Assembly (NCBI GenBank): GCA_965243095.1
Contig: OZ251530.1
Span: forward strand, 3,224,001 to 3,288,000
Reading direction: 5' to 3'
From: VXYL01 sp965243095
Lineage (GTDB): Bacteria > Pseudomonadota > Gammaproteobacteria > Pseudomonadales > Azotimanducaceae
DNA length: 64,000 nt
Shown here in pieces: positions 18,753 to 28,000 of this stretch; positions within the stretch are counted from its first letter, which is position 1, and each line of letters begins with the position of its first letter. Made by a program: the position numbers and the translations under genes. The notes under the pieces were generated by a model. That model worked only from the letters and a program-made list of their open reading frames with translations. It did no database searches and was not told where the DNA came from.

Positions 18753-21506
18753 ATGCAAATGCTCCCAGCGGGGCTTGCCGCCGCGTTGTTGCTCGCCGCG
18801 GCGCCGGCTGTAGCGCAAGAAACCAACGACACCGAGAGCGCGGACGACGCCTACGTCGAAGAGATGACCGTCTGCGCCCGGTGGGATGAGAACCGGAGCG
18901 CTTGGGATCGCTACACCCGCGACCAAGCGGACGCCGACGATGACCCGAACTGCGTGACCGTGGAGCGGCGCGGTCAAGCGTTGCAGGACCTCGGCGCCAC
19001 CGCCTACAGCTTCGACGGTGAAAGCCTGAAGGCGCAGGGCGTGCAAACCCTGACGGATCTGAGCGATCTGGCGCCCGGCTTGGAGATCGGCCAAAAGCAG
19101 GGCAACGTGGAAGTGTGGATTCGCGGCGTGGGTTCCTCCAACAACACCGAGTTGGGCGACCCCGCCGCCGCGCCGCACATGGATGGCGTGTACGTGCCCC
19201 GCCCGGCCGGCATCGGCTCGGCGTTCTTCGACATCGCCCGGGTGGAGGTGAACGTGGGCCCGCAAGGCACTTTGCGCGGACGCAATGCGATGGCCGGCTC
19301 GGTGAACATCATTCCTTGGCGGCCGGGCATCGGCGTTTGGGACGCCGCGGTGGAAATCGAATTGGGCGACTACAACCAGCGCGTCTTTCGCGGCATCGTC
19401 AACGTCCCGTTGGGCGAAAAGGCGGCAACGCGCTTGGCCGTGTACTCGCTGGCGCACGATTCGTACTACAACGACGTGGGGCCCGCGGGGGTGGGCACGG
19501 CGGAGCAGGAGGACAACCGCGGTTATCGATGGCAATTGGTGTACAACACCAGCGACGCCTTGACGTTGCTGCTAGCCGCCGACTATGTGCGCGAACGCGG
19601 CACCGGCTACACCGGCACCAACTACGCCAATCCCCTCGGCAACGGCGTACGTCCGGAAGCCATCAAAGACCCCCGCGACGTGTACGCGCGCGCCTTCACC
19701 CCGGATCTGGACACGCAGCATTGGGGCGTGAAGCTGGAAGCCACTTACGACTTTCCTTGGGCGACGCTGCAATACATCGCCTCGCGCCGAGATCTTGTGT
19801 ACGACTACGACGCCGTCACGCCCCTTTCGCCGGACTGGCCCGGCGTCGCCGACACGCTGCAACCGGTGGATGAGGTGTTCGACAACTGGTCGCGATTTCA
19901 ATTCGTCACCGACAGCGTCTCGGACATTCACGAACTACGATTGTTCGCCGACAGCGCGAAGTGGACGTGGGCGGTAGGTTACTTCCAGTTCAAGGAAAAC
20001 CAATACACCTTCTTGGGTTCCGTTGGCGACCGGGGCAAGTTCTTCCAAGGCATCGAGTTCAACCAGCCGGACACCGATGGCGCCTCCGCCTCGTTCTACG
20101 CGGACGCCACCTACCACTTCTCCGAGCGAACGCGCTTCACGCTGGGCTTGCGCCGCACGGACGAGGAGAAGACCCGCAAAGGCGTGAACGCCCGCTACGC
20201 TTTCGCTTTGGGTGGACGCGGTTTCTCTTGTTGCGGAGGCGTTCGCCTCGGCACGGAAGGTTTCCGTTTCGCAGCCCGCGCCCGCACCATCTTCGAGCCG
20301 GACGCGGATGGCGACGGCAACGTGTCCGACGCGGAATATCTCGCCTTCTACTACGACGGCATCGCCGAGTTCGGCGCCCGCGACACGGTGGAGGCCGTGT
20401 TCGCCAACGGCACCTACGGCGGCGGGGCGGCGCAAGCCGACAAGGTGCGCTGCGAAGACACATTGAACTTGGACGACTTCTACTGCCCCGAGGACGGCTA
20501 TTTCAGTTTCGTGCAGATCATCAATCCGAACACTTCCATCACGCCGCAATATGGCGAAATGACCAACGACTACCTCGATTGGCGCCTGCGCCTAGAGCGG
20601 AATACTCTGGCGGATCACCTGATGTATCTGTTGGTGGCGACCGGCCACAAATCCGGCGGATTCAATGACACGTTCACCGGCGAAACCGGCCTGCCGGTAG
20701 CCCCCACCTACGACGAAGAGCGCGTGATCTACTACGAACTCGGCTGGAAAAGCGAATTCGACATGGGCGGGCGGCCAGCGCGCTTCAACGCCGCCGCGTT
20801 CTACTACGACTACACTGACCAAGTGTTCACCTCCCTGCTTTCCGTGGAACAGGCGTTGGACTTCTCCATCGGCGGCGTGACGCTGGTGGATCCGGGCGAC
20901 ACCGGCACCGGCTCGCTGGTGGTTTCCTTCAGCTACAACGCCGCGAACTCCCACCTCTACGGCATGCAATTCGACGGCGGCTTCGCGCTGCCGCACGGCT
21001 TCACCGTGAACTGGACCGCGCTGTGGTTGGAAGCCCGCATCGAAGAAGCGTTGCCGATTCAGGACTTCCGCTTCCAAGCGGACGTAGCCCCGGACGAGGC
21101 CGTGTTTCGCCCGATTGCCGACCGGCGCCTGCCGCACACGCCGCGCTTTCAGTTCAACGCTTCGATTTCGCAGTTCTTCGGCGTGCCTTGGGGCACGGTG
21201 GATTTCGTGCTTTCCCTCGGCTGGCGCGACGATCAATTCCGCACGATCTTCAACGGCGTGGACTTCCGCCAGCCGGACAACCCGCGCCTGCGCCTAGACG
21301 ATCGCGTGCGCGCGTTCTGGAGCGTGGACGGCGGCGCCGGCTTCACCCACCGCAACGGCAAACTGCGCGTGGAAGCCTTCGTGAGCAATCTCACCGGAGA
21401 TGTCCACGAAGCCGCGCAGATCATCACCCAATTCGACAACACCCGCTTCTTCACCCGCCCCCGCCTCGGCGGCCTGCGCTTCCGCTACCGCTTCGGCGAC
21501 GCGTGA
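18753..21506 (+). CDS. TonB-dependent outer-membrane receptor with an EF-hand-like loop
   Basis: The 917-residue protein has a signal peptide ending AVAQ, a plug domain (QTLTDLSDLAPGLEI…IRGVGSSNNTELGD…VEVNVGPQGTLRGRNAMAGSVNI) and a 22-strand barrel ending in an aromatic-rich strand (RLGGLRFRYRF). It probably imports oligosaccharides released by the GH16 lipoprotein just upstream, as in proteobacterial polysaccharide-utilisation loci; the substrate is inferred from context. Residues 517-528 (DADGDGNVSDAE) form a canonical 12-residue EF-hand Ca-binding loop in a predicted surface loop. ATG at 18753 is preferred for the signal peptide and AAAGGGG; an ATG at 18729 is also in frame. Confidence 0.9.
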   Translation: MQMLPAGLAAALLLAAAPAVAQETNDTESADDAYVEEMTVCARWDENRSAWDRYTRDQADADDDPNCVTVERRGQALQDLGATAYSFDGESLKAQGVQTLTDLSDLAPGLEIGQKQGNVEVWIRGVGSSNNTELGDPAAAPHMDGVYVPRPAGIGSAFFDIARVEVNVGPQGTLRGRNAMAGSVNIIPWRPGIGVWDAAVEIELGDYNQRVFRGIVNVPLGEKAATRLAVYSLAHDSYYNDVGPAGVGTAEQEDNRGYRWQLVYNTSDALTLLLAADYVRERGTGYTGTNYANPLGNGVRPEAIKDPRDVYARAFTPDLDTQHWGVKLEATYDFPWATLQYIASRRDLVYDYDAVTPLSPDWPGVADTLQPVDEVFDNWSRFQFVTDSVSDIHELRLFADSAKWTWAVGYFQFKENQYTFLGSVGDRGKFFQGIEFNQPDTDGASASFYADATYHFSERTRFTLGLRRTDEEKTRKGVNARYAFALGGRGFSCCGGVRLGTEGFRFAARARTIFEPDADGDGNVSDAEYLAFYYDGIAEFGARDTVEAVFANGTYGGGAAQADKVRCEDTLNLDDFYCPEDGYFSFVQIINPNTSITPQYGEMTNDYLDWRLRLERNTLADHLMYLLVATGHKSGGFNDTFTGETGLPVAPTYDEERVIYYELGWKSEFDMGGRPARFNAAAFYYDYTDQVFTSLLSVEQALDFSIGGVTLVDPGDTGTGSLVVSFSYNAANSHLYGMQFDGGFALPHGFTVNWTALWLEARIEEALPIQDFRFQADVAPDEAVFRPIADRRLPHTPRFQFNASISQFFGVPWGTVDFVLSLGWRDDQFRTIFNGVDFRQPDNPRLRLDDRVRAFWSVDGGAGFTHRNGKLRVEAFVSNLTGDVHEAAQIITQFDNTRFFTRPRLGGLRFRYRFGDA

Positions 21507-21535
21507 GGAAAGCGCCGCACTAGCAACACCATCTA

Positions 21536-21862
21536 CTACGACGGGTCGGTGTGGGCTTCGACTCGGGTAAGCAACTCGTCGCCGCTCGTGCATTCCATGA
21601 GCCAAACTCCTACGCGGTCGAGATCGGCCGCGGCGGGCTTGTCGCCAAGCAACTCGGCCAAGCGCTTCGCCACGGCGTCGCCGAACTTGACCTCCGCTTG
21701 GCGGCACAGACGCGCCGCGCTTTCCCCGTTGGCCAGCGTTCGGCCCTGCGCCACGCCTTGCACCACGCCCTGACGGAGGCCCTGCTCAACGCCTACCGCC
21801 ACGTTCTTGGCTTGGAAGTCCTCAAACCACTTGCCGAGCCGCGCTTGTGAGATGGTCGTCAT
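21536..21862 (-). CDS. Short Rpn/DUF4351-like C-terminal domain protein
   Basis: The 108-residue protein has a Gly/Val/Gln-rich helical repeat (GVEQGLRQGVVQGVAQG) followed by RQAEVKFGDAVAKRLAELL and a CTSGDELLTRV end. This pattern is common at the C terminus of Rpn-type (PD-(D/E)XK transposase-like) proteins and stand-alone relatives. The nuclease core is absent, so it is a remnant or a small regulatory derivative. A strong GGAAGGAG precedes the ATG at 21862. Confidence 0.6.
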   Translation of the reverse strand: MTTISQARLGKWFEDFQAKNVAVGVEQGLRQGVVQGVAQGRTLANGESAARLCRQAEVKFGDAVAKRLAELLGDKPAAADLDRVGVWLMECTSGDELLTRVEAHTDPS

Positions 21863-21917
21863 GTTCGCTCCTTCCAACCGGCTGCCCTGGCGGGTCGGTG
21901 GCGGCCTGAGCCGGCTC

Positions 21918-22913
21918 TTACAGGTTCACCACCATTTTTCCCGTGTTCGCGCCAGTGAAGAGGCCGATGAACGCTTCCGCCATGCCGTCCAAACCGTTGT
22001 ACACCGTCTCGTCGTACTTGAGCCGTCCGCTGGTCACCCAAGCCGCCATGTCGCGCTCGAAGTCGGCGCGCCGGTCGGGGAAGTTGGACACGATGAAGCC
22101 CTTGAGCGTGAGGCCCATGCCGATGGCGATGGCGAGGTTGTTGGGCCCGGGCGCCGGCGCGGTGGCGTTGTACTGCGAGATCGCGCCGCACAGGGCGAGG
22201 CGCCCGCCGGGCCTCATGCAGTTGAGCGCCGCCTGCAAATGGTCGCCGCCCACGTTGTCGAAATAGACGTCCACGCCGTCGGCGCTGCCGGCGAAAATCT
22301 GCCGCTCCAAGTGGCCGTCGTGGTAGTCGAAGGCATGGTCGAAACCGAGGTCGTCCACCAAGTGGCGCACCTTCGCGGCGCTGCCGGCGCTGCCCACCAC
22401 GGTACACCCCTTGATCTTGGCGATTTGCCCCACCGCGCTGCCCACCGCGCCGGCGGCGCCGGAGACGAACACCCGCTCGCCCTCCGCCACCGCGCCGACA
22501 TCTAGCAAACCCACATACGCCGTCATGCCCGGCATCCCCAGCACACCGAGGTAGGCCGAAGCCGGCGCCTGCACCGCACCGAGCTTCCGCAAACCGCGCG
22601 GCTTCGCCACGAACGCCTCGCGCCAGCCGAAGTGCGACTCCACATGGTCGCCCTCTTGGAAGTCCTCATGGTTCGACGCCACCACGCGCCCGATGGCGCC
22701 GCCGGTGAGCGCCTCGCCCACTTGGAACGGCGGCACGTACGAGCGGCGATCCACCATCCGCCCGCGCATGTACGGGTCCACCGAAAGGCTGACGTTCTCC
22801 ACATGCACCTCGCCATCGCCCAAGGCGGGCAATTCCGCCTCGCGCACGGCGAAGTCCTCGACTTTGGGCATGCCCACGGGACGGCGGGCAAGCACGACTT
22901 CACGGGTTTTCAC
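21918..22913 (-). CDS. NADP-dependent medium-chain oxidoreductase (CurA/leukotriene B4 dehydrogenase type)
   Basis: The 331-residue zinc-free MDR protein resembles E. coli CurA and prostaglandin/alkenal reductases, which reduce alpha,beta-unsaturated carbonyls with NADPH. Seen: LSVDPYMRGRM near the N terminus, the cofactor motif VSGAAGAVGSAVGQIAKIKG, DVYFDNVGGDHL, and ALCGAISQYN. The GTG at 22913 is preferred (GGAG six bases upstream, and VKTREVVLARRPVG aligns with the family start); an ATG at 22982 would add 23 residues. It may detoxify lipid-peroxidation aldehydes. Confidence 0.9.
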   Translation of the reverse strand: MKTREVVLARRPVGMPKVEDFAVREAELPALGDGEVHVENVSLSVDPYMRGRMVDRRSYVPPFQVGEALTGGAIGRVVASNHEDFQEGDHVESHFGWREAFVAKPRGLRKLGAVQAPASAYLGVLGMPGMTAYVGLLDVGAVAEGERVFVSGAAGAVGSAVGQIAKIKGCTVVGSAGSAAKVRHLVDDLGFDHAFDYHDGHLERQIFAGSADGVDVYFDNVGGDHLQAALNCMRPGGRLALCGAISQYNATAPAPGPNNLAIAIGMGLTLKGFIVSNFPDRRADFERDMAAWVTSGRLKYDETVYNGLDGMAEAFIGLFTGANTGKMVVNL

Positions 22914-23039
22914 AGGGCTCTCCAGCAACGGCAACACAGCGCAAGAAAGCGTCATCATACCCGCTATTTGGCCTCCGAGCATCCAGCCTTGTCGCTTCGG
23001 TGTGCGACGTATTTGTGCGGACGCTTTGAGGCAAGCGCC

Positions 23040-24344
23040 TCATCCGGCACTTTGCGGACAGCCACACGCCGAGATCTCAGGCCCGACTGTCGGCCCGGCC
23101 GGGCCGACTGCCTTCTGCTCCAGCCGGCCTTCACCGCAGTAGATCACGTCGACTCGCCGACTCTGGGCGCTCGCGCCCGCGGGATCACTCGCGTCCAGAG
23201 CTTCTCCTTCCGCGATCTCTCTAAACTCGAATTTGTCGTGCCCTAGACGTTCACCGAGGCACAAAGAGACGCAAGCCGCTCGTTGGTCAGACAAGTGGGC
23301 GTTGTGCCTTGCGAAGCCAACCGATGTCGTGCGGCCCACTGATAGAACCAATCCGCCTTCCTTCCCATCCAACTCCTTGACGATCTCATTGAATACTCTC
23401 TCGTTAGAGATCCCCAGCCAATGGGAGTCATGCTCGAACTCAAGCCCCCCTAACGGCGGACTGTTGCATGGAAGGACTTTCCCGGGGTCGGCGGGCTTTC
23501 CCGGTTCGCCGCGTGGGCCCCGCGCACCGCGTGGGCCGGGTTCGCCGTCCTTGCCGGGTTCGCCGTCCTTGCCGGGTTCGCCGTCCTTGCCGGGTTCGCC
23601 GTCCTTGCCGGGCTCGCCGTCCTTGCCGGGCTCGCCGTCCTTGCCGGGCTCGCCGTCCTTGCCGGGCTCGCCGTCCTTGCCCGGCTCGCCGTCCTTGCCC
23701 GGCTCGCCGTCCTTGCCGGGCTTCCCGTCCTTGCCGGGCTTCCCGTCCTTGCCGGGCTCGCCATCCTTGCCCGGCTTCCCGTCCTTGCCAGGTCGGCCCG
23801 GCGCGCAGGTCTCGCCGTCTTGGCCGCGCCCGCAGGGATTGCCGTTGGCACGCAAGATCTCGACCACCTTGGCGATGTGTTTAGCAACTCCTTCTTGTTG
23901 CTTCTCCATCCTCTTTAGCGCGTCACCTAGATGCCCAGGCAAGGCGAACACTACGTCGCTCCAACAACCTAAACGGCCCGACTGGGAGACGGCGCGAACG
24001 CGAAACACGTAGGTGACACCGTTCGCCAAGCCCTGCGCAACATGAAAGGTTGCCGCGGACCCAGTGTTTTGCTCATGCGCCTCGCTTGCTCCCTGGACAG
24101 ACTGCTCGTATTTCCATTCCCTGATGGCTGGCTGCCGGTCACCGTGCAGCCGCCAACTCAAGGTCACCTGACGGTCGCCTGCCGACACCGTCATTTCCGG
24201 CTTCGGCGGGAAGCACACCGGCGGAGAAAGTCGACTATGGATGCCAAACAGGATCAACGTCACCACAAACGGCGACCCTATCGCGGCCGCGGCCCCAACG
24301 CCACGCCTCCCAATCTGCAGTTTCATTTTCAGGACGCTATCCAT
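23040..24344 (-). CDS. Membrane-anchored protein with FN3-like, collagen-like and OmpA-like regions
   Basis: About 434 residues. Order: an N-terminal TM segment (GSPFVVTLILFGIHS); an FN3-like beta-sandwich (PPKPEMTVSAGDRQVTLSWR…GLANGVTYVFRVRAVSQSG); a short helix (LGDALKRMEKQQEGVAKHIAK); 34 Gly-X-Y triplets, mostly GEP-GKD; and a globular C terminus resembling the OmpA peptidoglycan-binding fold (VGRTTSVGFARHNAHLSDQR, then GEALDASDP and QSRRVDVIYC). The OmpA Asp that binds diaminopimelate is not obvious, so binding is uncertain. It would span the periplasm with a collagen stalk. Translation is coupled to the upstream membrane-protein gene (overlap about 8 bases). Function not recognised. Confidence 0.75.
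   Translation of the reverse strand: MDSVLKMKLQIGRRGVGAAAAIGSPFVVTLILFGIHSRLSPPVCFPPKPEMTVSAGDRQVTLSWRLHGDRQPAIREWKYEQSVQGASEAHEQNTGSAATFHVAQGLANGVTYVFRVRAVSQSGRLGCWSDVVFALPGHLGDALKRMEKQQEGVAKHIAKVVEILRANGNPCGRGQDGETCAPGRPGKDGKPGKDGEPGKDGKPGKDGKPGKDGEPGKDGEPGKDGEPGKDGEPGKDGEPGKDGEPGKDGEPGKDGEPGKDGEPGKDGEPGPRGARGPRGEPGKPADPGKVLPCNSPPLGGLEFEHDSHWLGISNERVFNEIVKELDGKEGGLVLSVGRTTSVGFARHNAHLSDQRAACVSLCLGERLGHDKFEFREIAEGEALDASDPAGASAQSRRVDVIYCGEGRLEQKAVGPAGPTVGPEISACGCPQSAG
23493..23798 (-). repeat. Tandem 18-bp repeat encoding (Gly-Glu/Lys-Pro-Gly-Lys-Asp)n
   Basis: Imperfect 18-bp units (core TTGCCGGGCTCGCCGTCC on the plus strand) run through 306 bp and encode 34 Gly-X-Y triplets. Unit-to-unit changes are mostly synonymous or swap Glu for Lys at X. 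The low variation suggests recent expansion; repeat number may vary by slippage or recombination and may be mis-assembled from short reads. Confidence 0.9.
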
Positions 24345-25059
24345 CCGTAGGCGAACGTCCCCAACGGCCAAAGAACCGCCACATTCCTGCTAGCCAACCG
24401 GTACGCTCCTTGCTTTCAACGCACCGCGCCCAAGAGTCGGCAGCTTCCTTCAGGAGCTTGCTGATCCGTAGGACGGTCTTCCAATCGAGCTTCTTCGCAT
24501 GCTCTTTCGCGTAAGCAGTGATCGTTTGGGCGTTGGCGTCCATCACCAACACCGCTTCGACATGCTTCTGCAGCTCTTTTTCCGTAATGCGTTCCTCAAC
24601 TTCCTGCCGGATTTTCTCTGGCGTGGCTACTGCGTCGAGTCTCCCCTTGACCGCCGTGTCAACTCGCTTTACCGATTCACGAACGACATCCGCCAGCGCC
24701 CTACCCGCGGCCGCCTCCGCGTTCTCGAGCGTGTCCGCCGCCGCTTCCTTTACGCCCGCTAGCGCCTTCTTCGCGGCGTTCTTCGCGACGCGTTTTGCCT
24801 TTCTCCGCGTTCCTCGGTCAATCCGAAAGGTCATGAACAGGAAGATGCCGGCGATCGTGGCGGTGGTCATCGCGACCAGCACCGCCAACACGGGTTGATA
24901 GTCCACAACCCCACCCGCCTGAACAGTGCGGGCCGAAAGGCTCCAAGCGGCAACCACGGGCACTCCGATCCAAATGGCGGCCATCGCCAAAACGAACATC
25001 GGCTTGGCCCAATCCGGCCACTTGTCGAAGAGACCGCTCATCGCAGATCGCTTTGCCAT
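24337..25059 (-). CDS. Two-TM membrane protein with long Ala/Lys/Glu helical tail, unknown function
   Basis: About 240 residues: two hydrophobic segments near the N terminus (AKPMFVLAMAAIWIGVPVVAAWSL and VLAVLVAMTTATIAGIFLFMTF), then a highly charged, Ala-rich helical region (RRKAKRVAKNAAKKALAGVK) likely to form a coiled coil, ending WRFFGRWGRSP. Its stop overlaps the start of the collagen-like gene, so the two are probably co-translated and may act together in the envelope. ATG at 25059 was chosen; 25041 is possible. No family recognised. Confidence 0.7.
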   Translation of the reverse strand: MAKRSAMSGLFDKWPDWAKPMFVLAMAAIWIGVPVVAAWSLSARTVQAGGVVDYQPVLAVLVAMTTATIAGIFLFMTFRIDRGTRRKAKRVAKNAAKKALAGVKEAAADTLENAEAAAGRALADVVRESVKRVDTAVKGRLDAVATPEKIRQEVEERITEKELQKHVEAVLVMDANAQTITAYAKEHAKKLDWKTVLRISKLLKEAADSWARCVESKERTGWLAGMWRFFGRWGRSPTDG

Positions 25060-25064
25060 AGCCG

Positions 25065-28000
25065 CTACCGTGGCGTGGTGGAAAGATTGGTCAGGTGGCC
25101 AGTGGGCAGGCTCAGGAGGCTCATGGCATCCACATCCCTGCTGGTCGCAACATGCAGCCGCCACTTCCCTTGCCCGTCGCCGAGGGCGCCCGAAAGCCCC
25201 TCGGCGTTGCCCGTCTCCAGCGCCGCCGCTGTGAACTGCCGCGTCGCGCCGGCGGCAATGACCACGCTAACGGAGCCGGGCCATCGTGTGGACTGCAGCG
25301 GTTCGCCGGGGGTCTGCCCGGCGTCGTCGATCCCGGTGATCGTCGCCTCGACCGGCGCGTCGCTCCGGTTCGCCAAGCGCAAGTGGCTTACTTGGTTCGG
25401 ATTGTCACCCGGGTTGAAGAACGGGATCCACAAGCGAACGCCATCCGTAAGCGGATCGCGCACGCCATCGTCCATGCGCGGCGCCACGTCGTGCATGCTC
25501 GTGAGGAAGCCGTCCGACGTGCGGATGTAGGACAGCACCTGCAGATCCAGCGTGGATGTGAGCTCCAAGCGCCAATCTCCGCTGCCTGCGCCCACCCCGC
25601 CGGAAAGTCCTTTGGCGGCGTTGCCGGCTTCCAAGTCGTTGGAATTGAAATGCACCGTTTGCCGCCCCTCAAGCGCCAACTCCACGGGCCCGAAACGGTT
25701 GCCCTCGTCATCCACGGCTTCAATGGCCACCTCGCCCTTGGAACGGGAACGGTTGACCACCCGGGCGAATCCTTCCCGGGAACCGCCGGCTGCTGGGAAC
25801 AGCGGCAGCCGGTGTAGGGTGCGGCCGTCCGCCAACACCGTCGCGTTGTCCGGCGCCGTCGATAGGTTCGTCAAGTGCCCGGTGGGGCTCTCCAAGAGGC
25901 TCATCGCGTACCACGGGAAGCCGCGTACGCGCAGCCGCCATTTGCCGTGACCGTCACCCATGCCGTGTTCGCTTTCGAGCGCCTGCGCGGTGAGCATGAG
26001 CGTGTGCTGCGGCCGCACCAGCATGGAACCCACCATCGGGCGCCACCTGCCGCGGTCGTCGTAGCCGCCGGTGGTCCACTTGGCCGGCTCCGCCTCCGCG
26101 TTGACCACGCGCAGGATGCTCCGTTGGTTCCGGTTGCTGCCGGGGTTGAAGAACGGCACCATCGCATCCGCCGCCACGTCGTGCATGGCCGTGACGAAGC
26201 CGTCCTCGGTCCGGACATAGGACAACACCTCCACGTCCAGCGGCGAAACAACCGAAAGCCGCCAGTCGCCGATCGTCGGGGCGCCGATCCCCTCGATCCC
26301 CTTCTCCGCGTTGCCGTATTCCAAGTCCTCCGAGTTGAAGTGAACGGCCTCGTGGGCACCTAGGTCCAACCGCACAGGCCCCACACGAATGCCGGCGTCG
26401 TCCACCGCGTCAATGAACACATGGCCCTCGTCGCCCCGATTCACGATACGCACGAAACCTTGGCGGCCGTAGCCGGCTGCGGGGAAGTACGGCACCGTCT
26501 CCCCCGCGAGCACGGTCGTCTCCCGGTCGCGCAACTCGTCCAGCACGCCCATCGCGTCCTCGGACAGCGGGTTGCCCCGCACATCCACCACCCGCAACTC
26601 TTTGCCGTTCAGCAGCGGCGAAATATCCCGCAGCTCGTTGTCCTCCGCATGGAGTTCCACGAGAGCGTTAACATTCAGCGGCGCAAGGTCCGCCACTTGA
26701 TTGCGTTTCATGTGCAGGTAGCGCAAACGCTGCCCGGCGATCGGTGCAAGCGACGAGATCGCGTTGCCATCTAGACTAAGCTCGTACAGGGATATATCCG
26801 CCAGCGCAGCAATGTTAGAGATCTCATTGTCGGCCAAATGGAGATGGCGCAAATTCTGTGGCAGCGGCGAAACATCGCGTATCGAGTTGCCATCCAAGGC
26901 TAAGTAATTCAGCGTGTCCAACGTGGCAAGTGGTGTCACGTCCTCTATCGAGTTGTCGGTCAACGTCAGCGCACGCAAAGCCGACAAATCCGCTAAAGCA
27001 CCCACGTTCTCCACATCGTTGCCGTCAAGAAAGTAGAACCGCGCCGCCCGCGAGTCATGTAACGGCCCGAGATCTACCACATTGTTGCCGACGAGGTCGA
27101 GTCGGGACATTTCCGTTGCCACCTCCAATCCAGACAAATCCTCAATGGCGTAATTGTTCGCAACCAAACCGCTAAGCTCTGCAATTTCACCCTTACCTAT
27201 CCATGACGAATACGCCTTGCGTAACCGACGCAGCAACGCATCACGAAGTCCCGCATCGGCAATTTCCATCACCTCCGTTCCTTCTGGCACCGGGGGTATG
27301 TGTATGTGGTAATGCACCAACACCCCCCTATCGCGAAGTGTTGGAATAACTGTTTCGACGGAACGCCTGTTCAGTGGATTTTGGTCCAGCCCTATCTCAT
27401 CTCCCCACCCCAGCCCCGTGTTCTGCAGGAGCGGGGATATGTCCGATATGTTGTTTAGACCAAGATAAAGAAACCTAAGCGAAGGGAGCTTGGCGAATGG
27501 CGACGGATCGACTATGCCATTACCGGGGAGAGAAAGAGATTCCAATGACGTTAGGCCCGCAAGTGGCGACACATCTCTTAGCTGCGTACCGCAATCCCCG
27601 ACAAACAACCTCTTGAGTGAAGTGAGTCCTTCGAGCGGAGACAAGTCCGACAATGGATCATTACCGTAAAGATCCAAGAGTGTTAACGACGTAAGACCGG
27701 AGAGCGGCGAGAGATCGTTTACGTTGTTGCCTTGGAGGCGCAATTCCTTCAGTGATGTTAGGTTGGCTAACGGCGAGAGGTCGGATATCCAGTTCGCGTT
27801 GGCCCGCAAATACTCCAGCGACCTGATCTGTGCCAATGGTGACAGATCCAGCGGCAGATCAAGCGAGTTTGAGAGCTTGGCCCGTATGCCATGTATATCT
27901 AGGCGGGTCAGTGATGTGAGCCCGGCTAGCGGCCAAAGATCCGTTATACTGTTGTGCCATATAACCAAGGATTTTAGCGACCCGAGTTGGGCCAACGGCG

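Noticed and set aside
23493..23798. CRISPR-like appearance of short direct repeats
   Set aside because: Units are contiguous 18-bp coding repeats without unique spacers and translate to Gly-X-Y.
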